In this document: in pieces, positions 10,628 through 22,610 of the stretch | Position numbering within the stretch: position 1 is the stretch's first letter | Layout of the letters: each line of letters begins with the position of its first letter | Assembly (NCBI GenBank): GCA_036927565.1 | Contig: JAYESD010000002.1 | Coordinates: 82,893,735-82,957,734 of the forward strand | Direction of reading: 5' to 3' | Source: Tuctoria greenei | Lineage: Eukaryota; Streptophyta; Magnoliopsida; Poales; Poaceae | DNA: 64,000 bases | The notes under the pieces: model-generated | Told to the model about the DNA's origin: nothing | The model's input: the letters and a program-made list of their open reading frames with translations, nothing else | The model's database searches: none | Program-made: the position numbers and the translations under genes

Positions 10628-12759
10628 TCATATGTGTTGGATGTGTTAACTTTGGACTTTCCAGATTGAGAGGGTCTTCCCTTTACAAAGGCAATGCTTT
10701 CCTTGTTATTCTTATGGCTTCTAGCATTTTTCTTTCCACCATAGGAATACCCAATGCCATATTTGACATTAGGAGCTTGTGGCCAAGTATGCACTACGTG
10801 CATATTTGACCTTCTTCTTGTCAAATATGCCACTTTGGGCAGGATGCTTACCCTTGGTAGAGGTTGACTTGTCTTTCAAGCTGGTGTCAACTTTACCACA
10901 TGAACAGGTAATAATGGCTTTAGTTTTAAGTGGTTGAGAAGGCGAGCTTGAAGAGGATGAAGGGTCACTTTGCTTGAGTGACTCAACTTGTACCTCAAGA
11001 ATCTTGTTAACCTTGATTAGGTTAGCAAGTTCGTCCTTGATTGTAACATTTGAGTCGCTTAACTCCAAGCAAGCTTCCTTGCTTGAAGCTAACTCAAGCT
11101 CTAGTGACTTGCTTCTCTCCTTTTCAAGTTCTAGAAGCTTGTCAAGTTCAACATATTCCTCCTTTTGGCAGATAATCATGTCTTCTTGACGGTTTATCAA
11201 CTTCTCCTTCTAAACAAGTTGATCAAGTAGAAATTTCATTTTTGTAGCTGTTTTCTTATCTAAGCCAATAAGCATATCTTCATTATCACTGGAATAGGAA
11301 TGTACGGAAGAGGGTTTGGTTGTTACCTTGCGTTTACCTTCCTTTGCCATGAGGCAAGTGTCGTTCTCTTTCCATGCACCGAGTGTAGGGAAGAGAGTGG
11401 AATTTTTGGATGTCTTCTCGATGGCTATGCTAGCCATCTCTTCTTCTTCTTCTTCGGATGAGGACTCATCATTTGAGTCCCACTGTTTCCCTAGTTTCGC
11501 TTGTTCAGCTTGTTTCTTCTTCTTGAAGAATTTCTTGGGTTGAGGCTTCATTTCCTTGGTCTTCTTCTTGTTTTCTTCATATGGGCAATCAACTATAAAG
11601 TGGCTATACTCACCACAGTTATAGCATGTCCGCCTCAACTTTGGTTTTGATTTTTCCTTGTACTTTCCTTCACTTGATTTAGCCCCTTGTCTTTTCTTCA
11701 TCATTCTTTTGAATTTCTTCATGAATAGTATCATGTCATCTTCATCCAAGTCGCTCCTCTCATCATCACCGTCTTCTTCTAGTTGAGCTTCTCGAGCTTC
11801 TTTAGACAAGGGCTTGAGAGTGGACTTCAAAGCGATCCCTTTCTTCTTTGCCGAGGTGAGATCGGCAATATCCTTAACATGCTTGGCCTGCTTTTCCATC
11901 ATCTCAAAGTTGATGATTTTCCCAAGTAACTCATCCGGGGTCATCTTCTTGTACCCGGGGCTTTCTCGTATCATTGAGCACAAGGTCACATTGCGAGGCA
12001 TGAAAGCTCTAAGAATGAGCTTCACCACCTTGTGGTCATTCCACTTCTTGCTTTCGTATGCTCGCACCTTGTTGATGAGCGTCTTTAGTCAGTTGTACAT
12101 GTCTTGTGGCGACTCGTCTTCTTCGATGGACAATCTTCCCAACTCGCCTTCAATCATCTCGATCTCCGCTTTTCGCACATGACAATCTCCTTCATGTGCG
12201 GTTTGCAACGTATCCCATATCTCCTTTGCGATCTTGAGTCCATCCACCTTTGTGAACTCGTCCCGACTGAGTGATGAGGTGATGACTGCAAAATCTTGGG
12301 CATTTCGATGGATTGCTTGCTCTTGGCTAGGTGTGAGCTCCTCATCATCATTCGAGATATCTATTCCTGTGCATACTATGTGCCACAAAATTGGATTGAG
12401 AGAAATCAAATGCAGTTTCATGTTTTGCCTCCACATTGAGTAGTCATTGCCGTCAAAGTGTGGGGCTTTTCCAATTGGAATAGATAGATATGATTGTTGT
12501 TAGAATTTAGGCGATCATAATTAAAAGGATATCTGAAGTAGTCGGTGTGACTACTCCCCTTCTTCTTCTTCTCGTCTTCAATCTTCACTTTTCCCTTGGA
12601 GAGAGTTTTCTTTCTTAAGAGCGCCTTGAGTTCCAGCGTCTCCTTATCGTCATCCTCGAAGTCTTGAATGGCCTCGAGGAGCCTCTCCAATTTTTGGTTC
12701 TTTTCTTCTTCAAACTTTTCTTGGTTAACGCTCTTGTGTACGTCCTTCATGTCCGACAT
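10582..12759 (-). pseudogene. Copia gag with zinc knuckle and coiled coil
   Basis: The frame starts with MSDMKDVHKS at 12759 and shifts near 12460-12490, where the WRQNMKLHL segment appears in a second frame. In that second frame only single stops interrupt it, at 12089-12091 (TGA) and 11210-11212 (TAG). A CX2CX4HX4C zinc knuckle (CYNCGEYSHFIVDC) lies near 11580-11630 and an acidic Ser/Glu run near 11440. A coiled coil (11200-10950, with LLELEKERSKSLELEL) follows. Gag packages element RNA into particles. The 3' end shifts frame again and carries an inserted palindrome cluster at 10556-10627. Confidence 0.8.
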
Positions 12760-12798
12760 GATCTCTTCGAGCGATTAGTCTCCTTTTTGAAGAACCTC

Positions 12799-12810
12799 AC
12801 TCTGATATCA
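12799..12810 (-). other. Primer-binding site (initiator Met tRNA type)
   Basis: The minus strand reads TGATATCAGAGT, one mismatch from the TGGTATCAGAG sequence complementary to initiator methionine tRNA. It lies two bases inside the right (5') LTR. Confidence 0.75.
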
Positions 12811-12812
12811 AT

Positions 12813-13082
12813 TGAATGTGGCCTAGAGTGGGGGGGGGGGGGTGAATAGGCCTTCTTGATTTTCTGTTAGAACCTGCAACACTTAACAACCAGATCAAAT
12901 CTACAGATATTGGACTAGTCTGGTGTGTACCGACTAGGTTGATCAAATTGGATCTATTATCTTGATCCTAGGATGTATGCAGCGAAATATACTTGTAATT
13001 GAAGTGTTACATAACTATGAACTAGGATGTACCACAAGTTAATCTTATACTCAATGTTTCAACGTAAAGTGAACAAGATTGA
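12813..13082 (-). repeat. 5' LTR of copia element, first part
   Basis: Matches 2505-2785 of the left LTR. It breaks off at AAGATTGA where gypsy sequence begins. It lacks one of the two palindromes present in the left LTR near 2616. Confidence 0.85.
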
Positions 13083-14637
13083 CACCATATGATAGTGCCA
13101 CCTTAAGCCCATAAATTAGTGCTTCATACTCTGCCATGTTGTTGGTCGCCTTGAAGTCAAGGTGCACCATGTATTTAACCTTCTCCCCAATCAGAGCGAG
13201 GAGAAGGACTCCAGCTCCGGCCCTCTGCTTCTACACAGAGTCGTCGAAGTAGAGAGTCTAGTGAGGCTCAGTGAAGACCGGAACCTTGGGTTCCGACTTC
13301 TGCTCACTAGGGCCCCCAGGATTTGATGGAGAGGGGGTCCATTCCGCCATGAAGTCCGCCAGTGCTTGACTCTTGATTGCTTGTCTTGGAATGAATTCAA
13401 GGTCGAACTCAGCTAATTCCGCTGCCCACTTTGCAATGTTCCCAGTGGAATTGGGGTTATGCAAGATCGCACACATTGGATAAGAAGTTATCACTGGAAT
13501 CTTGTGAGCTTGGAAGTAGTGTCGGAGTTTCCTAGAGGCAATAAGAACTGCGTAGAGCAGCTTATGCACCTCCATATATCGAGTCTTGGCGTCATAGAGT
13601 ACTTCGCTGATGAAGTACACTGGGCGCTGGACTGTCTGGACCCTCCCAAAGGGGCCCAGAGCTTCCTCCTCATCTACCCGGACCCTCCCAGAGGGGTTCG
13701 GACCTTGTTCGGGGACCTCCGGCTGCCGGTTGGAGGTACCCGGAGCTTCTTCTGAAGTGACCTGGACCTTCCCGGAGAAGTCCAGATCTTGTTGCTCAGC
13801 AGCAGTGACTCCTTCATTTGAAGGAGAGGGATCCTCCGGACTCTCTCCCTAAGGATCCGGGTCTGGGAGCTGGGACCCAAACTCGACTTCAGGTAGCTCC
13901 GGACCCTCCTGAAGGGGTCTGGATTCCTGAACTGGAGATGGTTCTCGCCTTTCCGCAACCAGGACCATGCTGACAACTTCATCAGTTGCCGAAATGTAAA
14001 GAAGGAGTGGCTCACCAGGGTTCGGAGCTACCAAGGTTGGTAGGGTGGTGAGGAGCTGCTTCAGCCCCTGGAACGCCTTTTCTGCTTCTTCCGACTATTG
14101 GAATGGTCCAGACTTCCTCAATAGCTTGAAGAAAGGTAGCGCCCGTTTCGCTAGTCTTGAGATGAACCGGCTAAGAGCAACTAGACATCCAGTTAGCTTC
14201 TGGACATCCTTGATGCGCGCGGGTGGCCGCATGTCTTCAATAGCTTTTATCTTCGCCGGATTTGCTTCTATTCCTCGGTGATTCACCAAGAAACCAAGAA
14301 GTTTTCTGGAGCTAACCCCGAAGACACACTTGTCCAGGTTCAGCTTCGTGCGAGTGACTCGCAACTTGTCAAAGACAGCTTGTAAGGTGTCAAGGAATGA
14401 CTCCTTGTTCTTAATCTTGATGACGATGTCATCGACATAAACTTCCACTACGTCTCTGATGAGCTCTCCAAAAGTTTTGTACATAGCTCGTACAAATGTT
14501 GAAGCAACATTCTTGAGACCAAATGACATGGCAGTATAACAATATAATCCATCTACTGTGATGAAGGAGGTATGCTCTTCATCTTCCCTAGACATTCTAA
14601 TTTGATGGTACCCAGAATATGCGTCTAGGAAACACAG
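13083..14637 (-). pseudogene. Gypsy RT and RNase H fragment
   Basis: RT begins mid-domain at about 14637 with FLDAYSGYHQI. It continues through SFGLKN and the catalytic YVDDIVIK (14450-14420) and ends near KRALPFFKLLRK (about 14120). RNase H follows with ISATDEVVSMVL, an acidic proline-rich insertion of about 75 residues (13940-13640), then YFISEVLYDAKTRY and ADFMAEWTP, and the second RNase H block with NNMAEYEAL near 13120. The catalytic RT aspartates are present, but the N-terminal half of RT and all of protease are deleted, and stops interrupt the frame. Confidence 0.8.
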
Positions 14638-15350
14638 TAATTCGCAGGTGAGGCCAGAACTTTTGTGGCCATCTGACTATGCGTAGGTGCATGGCCAGGG
14701 CAGAATAGCCTCCTCCTAATCCCTTGGGAGCAGGACTGTCTCGATCCTCTCGCCTTTCACGAGCACGCTTGATATGGACGCGGCCGTCCTGTTGACGGTA
14801 ACGGCGATCAAGCTCCGCCCGGAGGTCGTGAGTTGAAAGCCTGGTTACTGTATGGGTGCGTCTTGCCCCGGAAGGCAGTGACGTCACTTGTTGATACGCA
14901 GCACGCCTCCTATGTTGGGAAGCGTGCAGACCAAGTCTGCCTGACACAGTCCGATGCTGCGATGGGGCCCGCCCCAAGGGGGGAGGACCTTGGTTGCTGA
15001 TGCAATCAGCTGCTGCTGCAACCAAATGTTCCACATCAGCCTTCCACTGCTCCATTGCACCCTGGGATGCACCTGGAGGTGGTGGGCGTTGGAGAAGAGC
15101 ACGCGTTGCATGGAGCGTGTGTTCAGGGTTGTTGTTAGCCGATGCCGTGACCGACGCAGATGCCCCATCCCGCTATCCAGCTTGATTTGCCAGTGCAAAC
15201 GGTGGTAGTGGAGGCATGACTCCTGCTGGAGCCACAGCACCTGCTGGCTGCTGCACATTGGAGGGATTGCCTCCAGCAGGTTGCACTGCAGGGTTGCCAT
15301 TCAACGATCCAGCAGCAGAGTTCACCATCTTTGAATCTCGGGTGCTCCCT
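14638..15350 (-). pseudogene. Gypsy gag remnant
   Basis: The region between the primer site and the RT fragment has the Pro/Gln/Ala-rich, Arg-rich composition of a Tat-type gag. It shows two overlapping open frames (15300-14884 and 15055-14597). No zinc knuckle is readable. It joins mid-RT directly near 14637, so a large internal deletion fused gag to RT. Recognition is by position and composition only. Confidence 0.5.
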
Positions 15351-15365
15351 TCTTGGCGCGCCAGC

Positions 15366-16204
15366 TGTCGGAATTTGGTTCCGGCAATTCTCCCAGTACT
15401 ACCGTTGGTAGCCCGTGGAGATTGTAGTTCGGTATTGGGCGCGCAAAAATTCAAAAGACAATAGCAAATAGACACAAGAATTTACGTGGTCCGGACCACC
15501 TGAGCGTAATACCCTACTCCACGGGGTGTGTAGTTGTTGTATTGGGTATCAAAGATGTGTATGGGAGAGGTCTCAGAGTTCAAAAGAGTCGCCCCCTGTG
15601 TATCATCGACCAGTCCTTTTATAGTACAAGGACTGATAGTTACACCGTTAGCCTGGCCCGACATGTGGCCCTGACGGTTACTGATGCTTAATACACAATT
15701 AATGAGGTTAATTACCCTTAATTGCGTGGTAACGGGCCTTTACAGTGCTGTTACTGGTATTAAGAGCCTTCTGATAGTATGTCATTAATATGGTATTAAT
15801 GACACTTAATCGGGTCTTGAAGTCCTTGATTGCCCCTTGAAGGTCCGAGCCGTTGGGGTTCCACCAGTCTGATTGTTGAGGCCGAAGGTCCGGCGGTTGG
15901 ACACATGGCAGCATCGGAGCTTTCCGTCTGGGACGGGTAAGTCCAGTGTAGATGTACACGTGTCGGTACCGGAGCTTCCCTTTGTCGGGGTTGCCGCACA
16001 AGTGTTTAGCCCGGATCTATCCCATGCGTGGGATGTAGGTCCGGTTGCTGTATACACGTGGCAACACCAGGACTAACCATAGATGGGAGGCAGGTCCGGT
16101 CCCGTATGACACGTGGGGCCTTCGCAAGTCTTCAACTCAGACAGGTGAAGCTCCTTTGGTCTTTTTGTAGTCCCAAGAGGTATACGGTACACAGGGTACC
16201 GACA
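15366..16204 (-). repeat. 5' LTR of nested gypsy element
   Basis: It starts TGTCGG and ends CCGACA, 839 bp. On the minus strand a TATA box (ACTATAAAAGG) lies at about 15616-15626. It is homologous to 1-643 in opposite orientation and more distantly to 47816-48634. Directly inside, the minus strand reads GCTGGCGCGCCAAG (15352-15365), the primer-site position. Confidence 0.85.
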
Positions 16205-17508
16205 GAATGAAGAGTAAGAACGATGTGCGCAAAGTAAGAACATGAGCACTTTATCTCGTGGTTCGGTTCCCACAGAGGCAACCTACATCCATGTTGAGGA
16301 GTCCACAAAAGGACCAAGTCTTCTCCAACACTACCCTCGTCGGATCGCCACATAGGCCAATCCTCTTCACTAATCACAAAGGGCAAATAACCAAATTCAA
16401 GGGGCCTTCTCACATGTTGAGGGCTCCCCAAGATTACAATATGAACACCACCAAGAACACACTCTTAAGATCACAATGAAAACCACAGAAGTGTGTTAGG
16501 GAATCAAACCAAGAGCTCAATGAGTGATGAACCGTGTCCCTCCAATGATCAAGAGTGTATCCTCAAAGGATTGATCTTTCTTGCGTTGAATTTCATGGAG
16601 ATAGGTGTTTTCTAGGCTCTTGGGAGGTGTGACGGTGCAGGGGGCCGAGAGATATGAAAGATGGGTCGTGCACACCTATTTATATGGGGTTTCCAAAAGT
16701 TACTGTTAGGGTTCAGAAAGATCGGACTAGTCCGTGGTGGACACCAGACTAGTCCGGTGTGCTGCGTGTAGCAAAACTTAGATGTCCCGAAATATCGGAC
16801 TTGTACGGCTAAGAACGGACTTGTCCGATTTTGGTTCTGGAAATCTTCGGACTATTCCGATAAATATCGGACTTGTCCGGATATGTGAAACCCTAATTGA
16901 ATTTGGAACAAGTCTGCACTTGGAGGACTTGTCCGATTTAGGTCAGAGGGTTTTCAGATTAGTCTGTGCTAATATCGGACTTGTCCGATTGACATTAGAA
17001 TGATATCGGACTAGTCCGGTGTGTGATCGGAATTGTCCGATTTTGTGCAACTTGTGAAGTGTTTGGGGGACTAGTCCACACTGGACAGGACTAGTCCGAT
17101 TCTAGTCACAGAGATATCAGACTAGTCCGTGGTGATATCGGACTAGTCCAGTCAGTGAAAAACTGGATTGTGAGGACAAGTCCGCATTGTGAGGACTTGT
17201 CCGATCTTGTACAGAAAGATATCGGACTAGTCCGGGGTCAGTCAGACTAGTCCGGTCCTATATAAATTTGTGCAATGTGTGAGATTATTTGTGCTTGAGC
17301 TCTTGGGGTGTGTTTCATTAACACACTCCATACACAACGATCTACTCCATTTGTTTCTTGAGCTCTTTTCCACATTGCTCCTCATTCTCCTTTCTTTTTG
17401 GCACTTTGCTCACTTTCTCATTAGTACCTGTGCTCATGTCGACAATGTGGTTAGGATCTCATTTGCTTGTCATAAATCAACCAAACCCACAAGGGATTCT
17501 TAGATGCA
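16205..17508 (-). repeat. 5' LTR of copia element, second part
   Basis: Resumes the match to the left LTR at ATGAAGAGTAAG and runs to GATGCA at 17508, followed by the target duplication CTTTC (17509-17513). The palindrome array at 16715-17260 is collinear with that at 3325-3860. Confidence 0.9.
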
Positions 17509-17513
17509 CTTTC

Positions 17514-17819
17514 ACTTTCACCTTCCAACTTCTTTGCAAACATGAAATCCACAACCTGCAGAGATGCTGACCGATCGAGCATAAGTATGTCTGCTGAAAC
17601 ACATCTATAATTAACAGCTTGCTTACAATGTCCTACCTCCTGTTACCACCCTTCTCTTTACTGCATTGCTGAACAGTAATAGTTTCCACATCAATAAGAA
17701 CATGTAAAACTGCAACCGCAAGTATGTCTCAACAACGGAATGATCATACTGGTTGATAAGAACTGAATGTGATGAAGTGATAAAAAAATCTAATTCAATG
17801 ACATAACCTGTCATAATAA
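17514..17819. other. No gene recognised
   Basis: Continuation of the pre-insertion sequence beyond the target duplication. It probably represents the 3' flank of the hAT element that follows. No open frame or motif can be supported. Confidence 0.45.
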
Positions 17820-19740
17820 TGTAGGAGCAGGATCCCAATATGCAGTGTCATCTTCGTCCTCATCAAACATACGTTTTCCCTCCATCGATTAACCTATACA
17901 ATGAATAGATAAAATACTAAAATGCAATTCAAATTGGTAATATAACACTATAAAAGAGATAAAATTAGGTGATATTCTCTCTTTTCCAAGTAGCTTTCCA
18001 GCAGTACTAAATGCAGATTCTAAGGAAACAGTGCTGACAGGAATGCCCAGAAAATCTCTAGCCATTTTAGACAAGATCAGATATACATCTTAATTTTTGT
18101 TCCACCATGCCAAAATATCGAAGTTCTCATCTCCAATGATTTGTACTCTAGGATCCTCAAGATACTTGTCAATTTCTGATCGTTGTTCGAGAATCAAGTC
18201 TTTGTGATGCAAACTAGGCAAAAGCTAACTCAACTCGTCTTTTACCCAAAAGTGGACATAAGAAGAACTAGAACAACTGATAAATATGTTTTGATCAACT
18301 AGAGTACTCATAGTCACATTGTCTCTTCTCACAACCTTCTCATATTCTTCATAAAATTTGTTCATAGATGATTTTAGAGTCATAAGCTTTTCTTCAACAT
18401 TTCATTGATTGTATAAAAATATAAACTAAGAAATTCCATTTTCAATGTAGGATCGAACACGACAACTATAAGTAGAACTATGTTAGGCCGAGCCCAATAT
18501 TTTTCAAACTTGATGTACATTGCATTAGACATCTCATTCAAAAGCTCATCCTAGTACAAGACTCGTCTAGCAATACATCTCTAATGGCTAGAACCATCTT
18601 AAAAAACAAATGTGATGTGGAATGACTATGAGCAGAGAAGACTTTAGTTGTGTTACTAAATGCTTGAAGAAAATTATGAAGAGCTTCAACTTTACTCCAC
18701 TCTTGCTCGGTTGGAGCAATATGATATTGCTCATTAGCTTATCTATTTAGATCTACTTTATACATGTATCATATCGTATGGTGCATTCCAATGGTGTGGA
18801 ACGTCCATAATCATCTCCGATATAGTTTTAAGCCCAAATTTCTCTACTATGGAGTTGAAAATCTGCAAGCGAGAAGGTGTTGATGTCACAACTTTAATGA
18901 TATCTTGCACTCTTGATATTGCATGAGGGATGATCTTTACACCTTGTTGAACCAAGATATTAAGTACATGCGCAGCACAACGCACATGCAGATATTCACC
19001 TTTTAGAAATATCACCACCTAAGGCACCACAAATGTCTCTGGCAACCCTATTATTCACGGTCGCATTATCTAGTGTTAGTGCAAACACCTTGCCAACTAG
19101 ACCCCACTCCATCAAACAAGAGGTGCCACCATCTTGAACATCATATGATGTATGTGGGAAAGAAATTTGCTTGAATGAAATGATTTTCTTCCACATGAGG
19201 TATTGTTGATCTATAAAATGTGTTGTAACACATAGATATCCAAGATTTTGGTTAGAAATCCACAAGTCAGCTGTTAAACTAACATGAATCCAACCTTTCA
19301 ATTACATCAAGCAATTGATGCTTCTCATCCTCATACACCGAAAGGATAACAGTTCACACACTTTGTCGACCAACTACTCTAAAAGACGGGTGGCAATAGC
19401 TGATACACATTTTCCAATACGGGTCATCAACTTTTCTAAAAACAATATCTGCACTAATAAAATACTTGGCAATCAATGTGCAAAAAACATTAGGTACAAT
19501 ATGACCTCCTCTCCCTCACTGGGCTTCTGCTTCAGAGTTTTCAAGAATTTTCTCTTGTCCTCTTGTGGAATTTCTAAACAATGGTGTCCAATATGCCTAT
19601 TTAGATGACTTGTTCCTTTCCCAGATTCATTAGACAAGTGCAGCTTGCAATATTTACATGTTGCTTTATCTTTGCCATTAGCCGAGTAAGTTTCAAAAAA
19701 CTCCCAAACCAAAGCTCTTTTTTTTAGAAGAGCGACTTGA
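17820..19740 (-). pseudogene. hAT-superfamily transposase, degenerate
   Basis: Reading from 19740 down, a BED-type zinc finger appears first (VWEFFETYS, CKYCKLHL, then HLNRHIGHHC; 19712-19600). Next comes the catalytic-core start with TADLWISNQNLGYLC and FALTLDNATVNN (about 19270-19060), then RCAAHVLNILVQQG (about 18980). The C-terminal dimerisation region near 18180-17950 has SEIDKYLEDPRV, FDILAWWN, ARDFLGIPVSTVSLESAFST. This family moves DNA by cut and paste. In-frame stops (for example after WWNKN) and missing middle parts show it is inactive. The terminal inverted repeats were not located. Confidence 0.85.
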
Positions 19741-20061
19741 TTGGTCTACTAACTCACGACCATCAGCTACCCCCTAGGACACTGAAGGAACACTCTCCAT
19801 CAGATATATTTTAGTCTAAATGTTTTTTTGGGCACTTAGAAATGTAACTACAAAACAGTACTGGTAAAAAAATAGTGATATGAATATAATCACCGCAAAC
19901 AAAAAACATGGCTTTCATTGCATTATCAGACATTCAAGCGACAAATGAGTAACAAACAATGCCAAGTTTTTAAAAGTTGAGTGAAACAGTGACAAATCAG
20001 CTTGAAAGTTTGAGAATAGTGACAAATGTTTCGTTTGTTCTTTACTAGTTCTTAATTTTGC
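19741..20061. other. No gene recognised
   Basis: AT-rich spacer between two divergently oriented hAT relics; no motif identified. Confidence 0.4.
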
Positions 20062-20640
20062 CCATTAATATGCCAATTCTAGGGTCATCACATCGACATA
20101 AAAAGAGAAAACTAAGTATGTAATATGGACTGAATTTGAGTCTATATATGATGGTGAGATAGTTGTAAAATCTAGGTGCATTCATTGTGACAAATTGTTT
20201 AATCTCAATCAACATTTTGGTATAAGTGAATGTCGTAGGCACCTAAAAAGTTGTGAAGGGAAGGTAAGATTGGATGATATAGTTAACCAAATGAAAGTTG
20301 ATAATGAGTCCTCACATGATTATTTTTGAGAAATTGAAAATTTGACCCAAAAAATTTGAAAAAGAGTTTGTTAAGTTATTTGTTGTATTTGAACTTTCAT
20401 TCAACTTGGTTGAGTACACTAAGTTCAGGAGCTTTGTTTCTACCCACAACCCTTGGTTTAAACATATGTCCAAAACTATTATTCAAAAATATTATGTTAC
20501 CACATATGTGAATGAGATGGAAGTCCTATGATATGTTATAGATAGATTGAATTGCAAATTTTCTCTAACATCTGATCTATGGACATCCACTTGTCAATAG
20601 CACAACCAAGTTTCTTTACACAAGGAATAAAATATCAATG
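20062..20640 (+). pseudogene. Second hAT transposase N-terminal relic
   Basis: On the plus strand a BED-finger pattern is readable: VWTEFESIYDGEIVVKSRC, C2 spacing CIHC, then HFGISECRRHLKSC (about 20128-20265). After several stops, FSLTSDLWTST (about 20557-20590) marks the start of the hAT core. Orientation is opposite to the relic at 17820-19740, so this is a separate element. No complete frame survives. Confidence 0.7.
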
Positions 20641-20829
20641 ATACAAGAAGAAACTTCAGGAAAACTACAGAAGGTTCATCTATAGTAGTAGAGATACATA
20701 TTAATTCCTACATATACATAAAAAACAAGCCACCATTTTTATGTGTCCAGCAAAGTGGGAACACTTTCTTTTCTCAGATTAACCTGGTAATGAAGCAATG
20801 ACATCATCCTATTCTCAGATTATATAGAG

Positions 20830-21590
20830 ATTAATTAATATGATCAATATTAAGAAATTAAACACAAGATTCAGACAAGTAAACAAGAAAAAAATTAACA
20901 TTAGTAGAGACACACAACTTTTAAGAAAATATTTTATTGCTTAGAAGAATAATTATACCAACTTAACATCAACATTAATAAAGACTTAATATAGATTACC
21001 TACTAAAGTTGTCGTAATAATTTTCAACCATATTACCAATAATATTGTCTTTGTAGCTATCTTTTGATCTTATTCAAGCCTATAGACAAATTAAAGCCTA
21101 AACAATGTCACTAGTTAGATATTGATGACTCTTTCTCCCGTAGAAAAAAAAACAGATTCCGATGCTACCGCAGATAAAGGTATAACTAGTATATCTCGTA
21201 TCATCTAATTAAGAATTGGATATTTGTTATAATACCTTCCATACTCGAGAATATTGAAAGAGTATATGACAAACATTGTTTCTTCACTCAAGTATTCTTC
21301 AAGCTCAATTGTTGTATTTGTTTTTTTCACATTTTAGACCCGTCCCAATTTGCTCGAATTTTTCTCATCTAGACGTATCAAATTCTTATTGTATTAAGGG
21401 GCATCCTTGGATATTGAATCAACAGATTGTAAGGAATACTTATCAAATAGCTCTAGATGCTTTGATCTATTTTGGAGAGGTATGCTATTTTATATTTTTG
21501 AAATACAACAATAACATACATATATAAAATAAAGGTTAACATTTAGATTTTTCAGGCTGATCTTGTTAAGTACTCCATCATTTGGCCTTT
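20830..21590 (-). pseudogene. hAT transposase C-terminal relic (long copy)
   Basis: On the minus strand: ELEEYLSEETMFV, FNILEYGRYYNKYPILN, a stop, then MIRDILVIPLSAVASESVFF and STGERVINI (about 21320-21110). This is the hAT dimerisation domain. The same repeat without the last part lies at 644-1250, giving a same-orientation pair around the large insertion. Confidence 0.75.
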
Positions 21591-22258
21591 TCACCCTAGT
21601 AATTTGATTCGTTTCATGACAGAGCTACGACCTAAAATGAGGGATTTTATTTTGTTTTCAAGGGTTCAAATTTCAAAATGCTTCGTCTGAGCAAGTATAT
21701 TATCTTTTCATTTCCAAGGGTCTTTGTAAACTAATTCATGAGTTGAGACGAGGTGTTTCCTTAATGCATGTCAGGATCCATCTGGCGGAGAGCAAACCAC
21801 ACCTTGGAACACTGAGCTTTGCTTGTAGTCGCGATGAGCTCTGCTTGTAGCCGTCGAACAACGGTGGTGGGCCACGCAGCAGTTCGCTGATAGCTATGCC
21901 ACACAGGCACGACAACAAGACTATAAAAAAAAGTTTGTGACCAAAGAGTAAAAGTAAATGTTAGTATATTACATTTTTTGTTTTTTATTCTGCGTTGAAA
22001 CTTTCATTTCTATAGAAGGATAATCTTTAATAGTTGTCCTCCTTTCTGAAATATATGATATCTAGGAAAAAATCTAATTTAATTTAAACTAAATTAGTTA
22101 TTCTAAACGTCATATATTTCACAACACAACACACTCAATATGGCTAAGTCACTTAGTGTCCCGTTCCCATTGCTCTCTCATTCACTTTTGTGACTAATCC
22201 TGTCATTATATTGGACTATTGGTAGATGTTTCTGCCGTTGGTTAAAGGTGCAACAGTG
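21591..22258. other. No gene recognised; small inverted repeat inside
   Basis: No convincing coding sequence. A short palindrome-ended segment occurs at about 22047-22119 (TGAAATATATGA and its inverse). The target duplication CAGGT of element A follows at 22259-22263. Confidence 0.4.
22047..22119. repeat. Possible miniature inverted-repeat element
   Basis: About 73 bp, AT-rich, with 12-bp inverted ends TGAAATATATGA and TCATATATTTCA. The size and shape suggest a MITE relic, but no clear target duplication was seen. Confidence 0.3.
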
Positions 22259-22263
22259 CAGGT

Positions 22264-22578
22264 TGTTGAAAATACTCCATCGCACGATGCCGCACGATGC
22301 CCATTCTGTTTTAGTCTTCCTCAAGTTTAGCATGCATGTGCATGGCCAGGATCGCTGGCCACTTGCGACCGTTGAGCTCGTGGGCTTCAACACCCAGAGC
22401 GCGTCTCACGTTCCCAAAAATAACGGCCACGTCTGGCCACGATGTAACTGTCACTCATCGCTATATTAGCCAGTTAATGCATCAGAAAACGCTGCCACTT
22501 TCAGCAGCAAAAACTCATTTCTTGTTCGCCCTCTACACTTGCTTGTCCAGGCACGTTCGTCTCCGGCGAACTCCAACA
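22264..22578 (+). repeat. 5' LTR of element A
   Basis: 315 bp. The 3' copy is about 80 bp shorter because a block after GCATGCATG is missing there. The primer-binding site follows within a few bases. Confidence 0.88.
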
Positions 22579-22580
22579 CT

Positions 22581-22593
22581 TGGTACTAGAGCC
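22581..22593 (+). other. Primer-binding site of element A
   Basis: TGGTACTAGAGCC resembles the initiator Met tRNA primer site TGGTATCAGAGCC with two changes, two bases after the 5' LTR. Confidence 0.65.
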
Positions 22594-22610
22594 AGGTCAT
22601 TCCCGGCGAC

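Larger units (their letters stand above)
13083..16204 (-). mobile_element. Decayed Tat-like gypsy element nested in copia LTR
   Basis: It keeps one LTR (15366-16204), remnants of gag, and RT to RNase H on the minus strand. The integrase end and the second LTR are missing on the left. About 20 bp of the copia LTR expected at the junction (between GATTGA and ATGAAGAG) is also gone, and I see no target duplication. A deletion that removed the 3' half of the element together with a little target explains this. Confidence 0.8.
2505..17508 (-). mobile_element. SIRE/Maximus-like Ty1/copia retrotransposon with nested gypsy
   Basis: Two long LTRs (2505-4109; 12813-13082 plus 16205-17508) bracket gag, protease, integrase and RT-RNase H read on the minus strand. 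The ends are TG and CA. A 5-bp target duplication CTTTC lies at 2500-2504 and 17509-17513. The primer-binding site is next to the right LTR and the polypurine tract next to the left LTR, which confirms orientation. The copia order (integrase before RT), long LTRs, coiled-coil gag and an additional ORF after pol fit the SIRE/Maximus lineage. Multiple stops and frameshifts make it non-autonomous. Confidence 0.9.
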
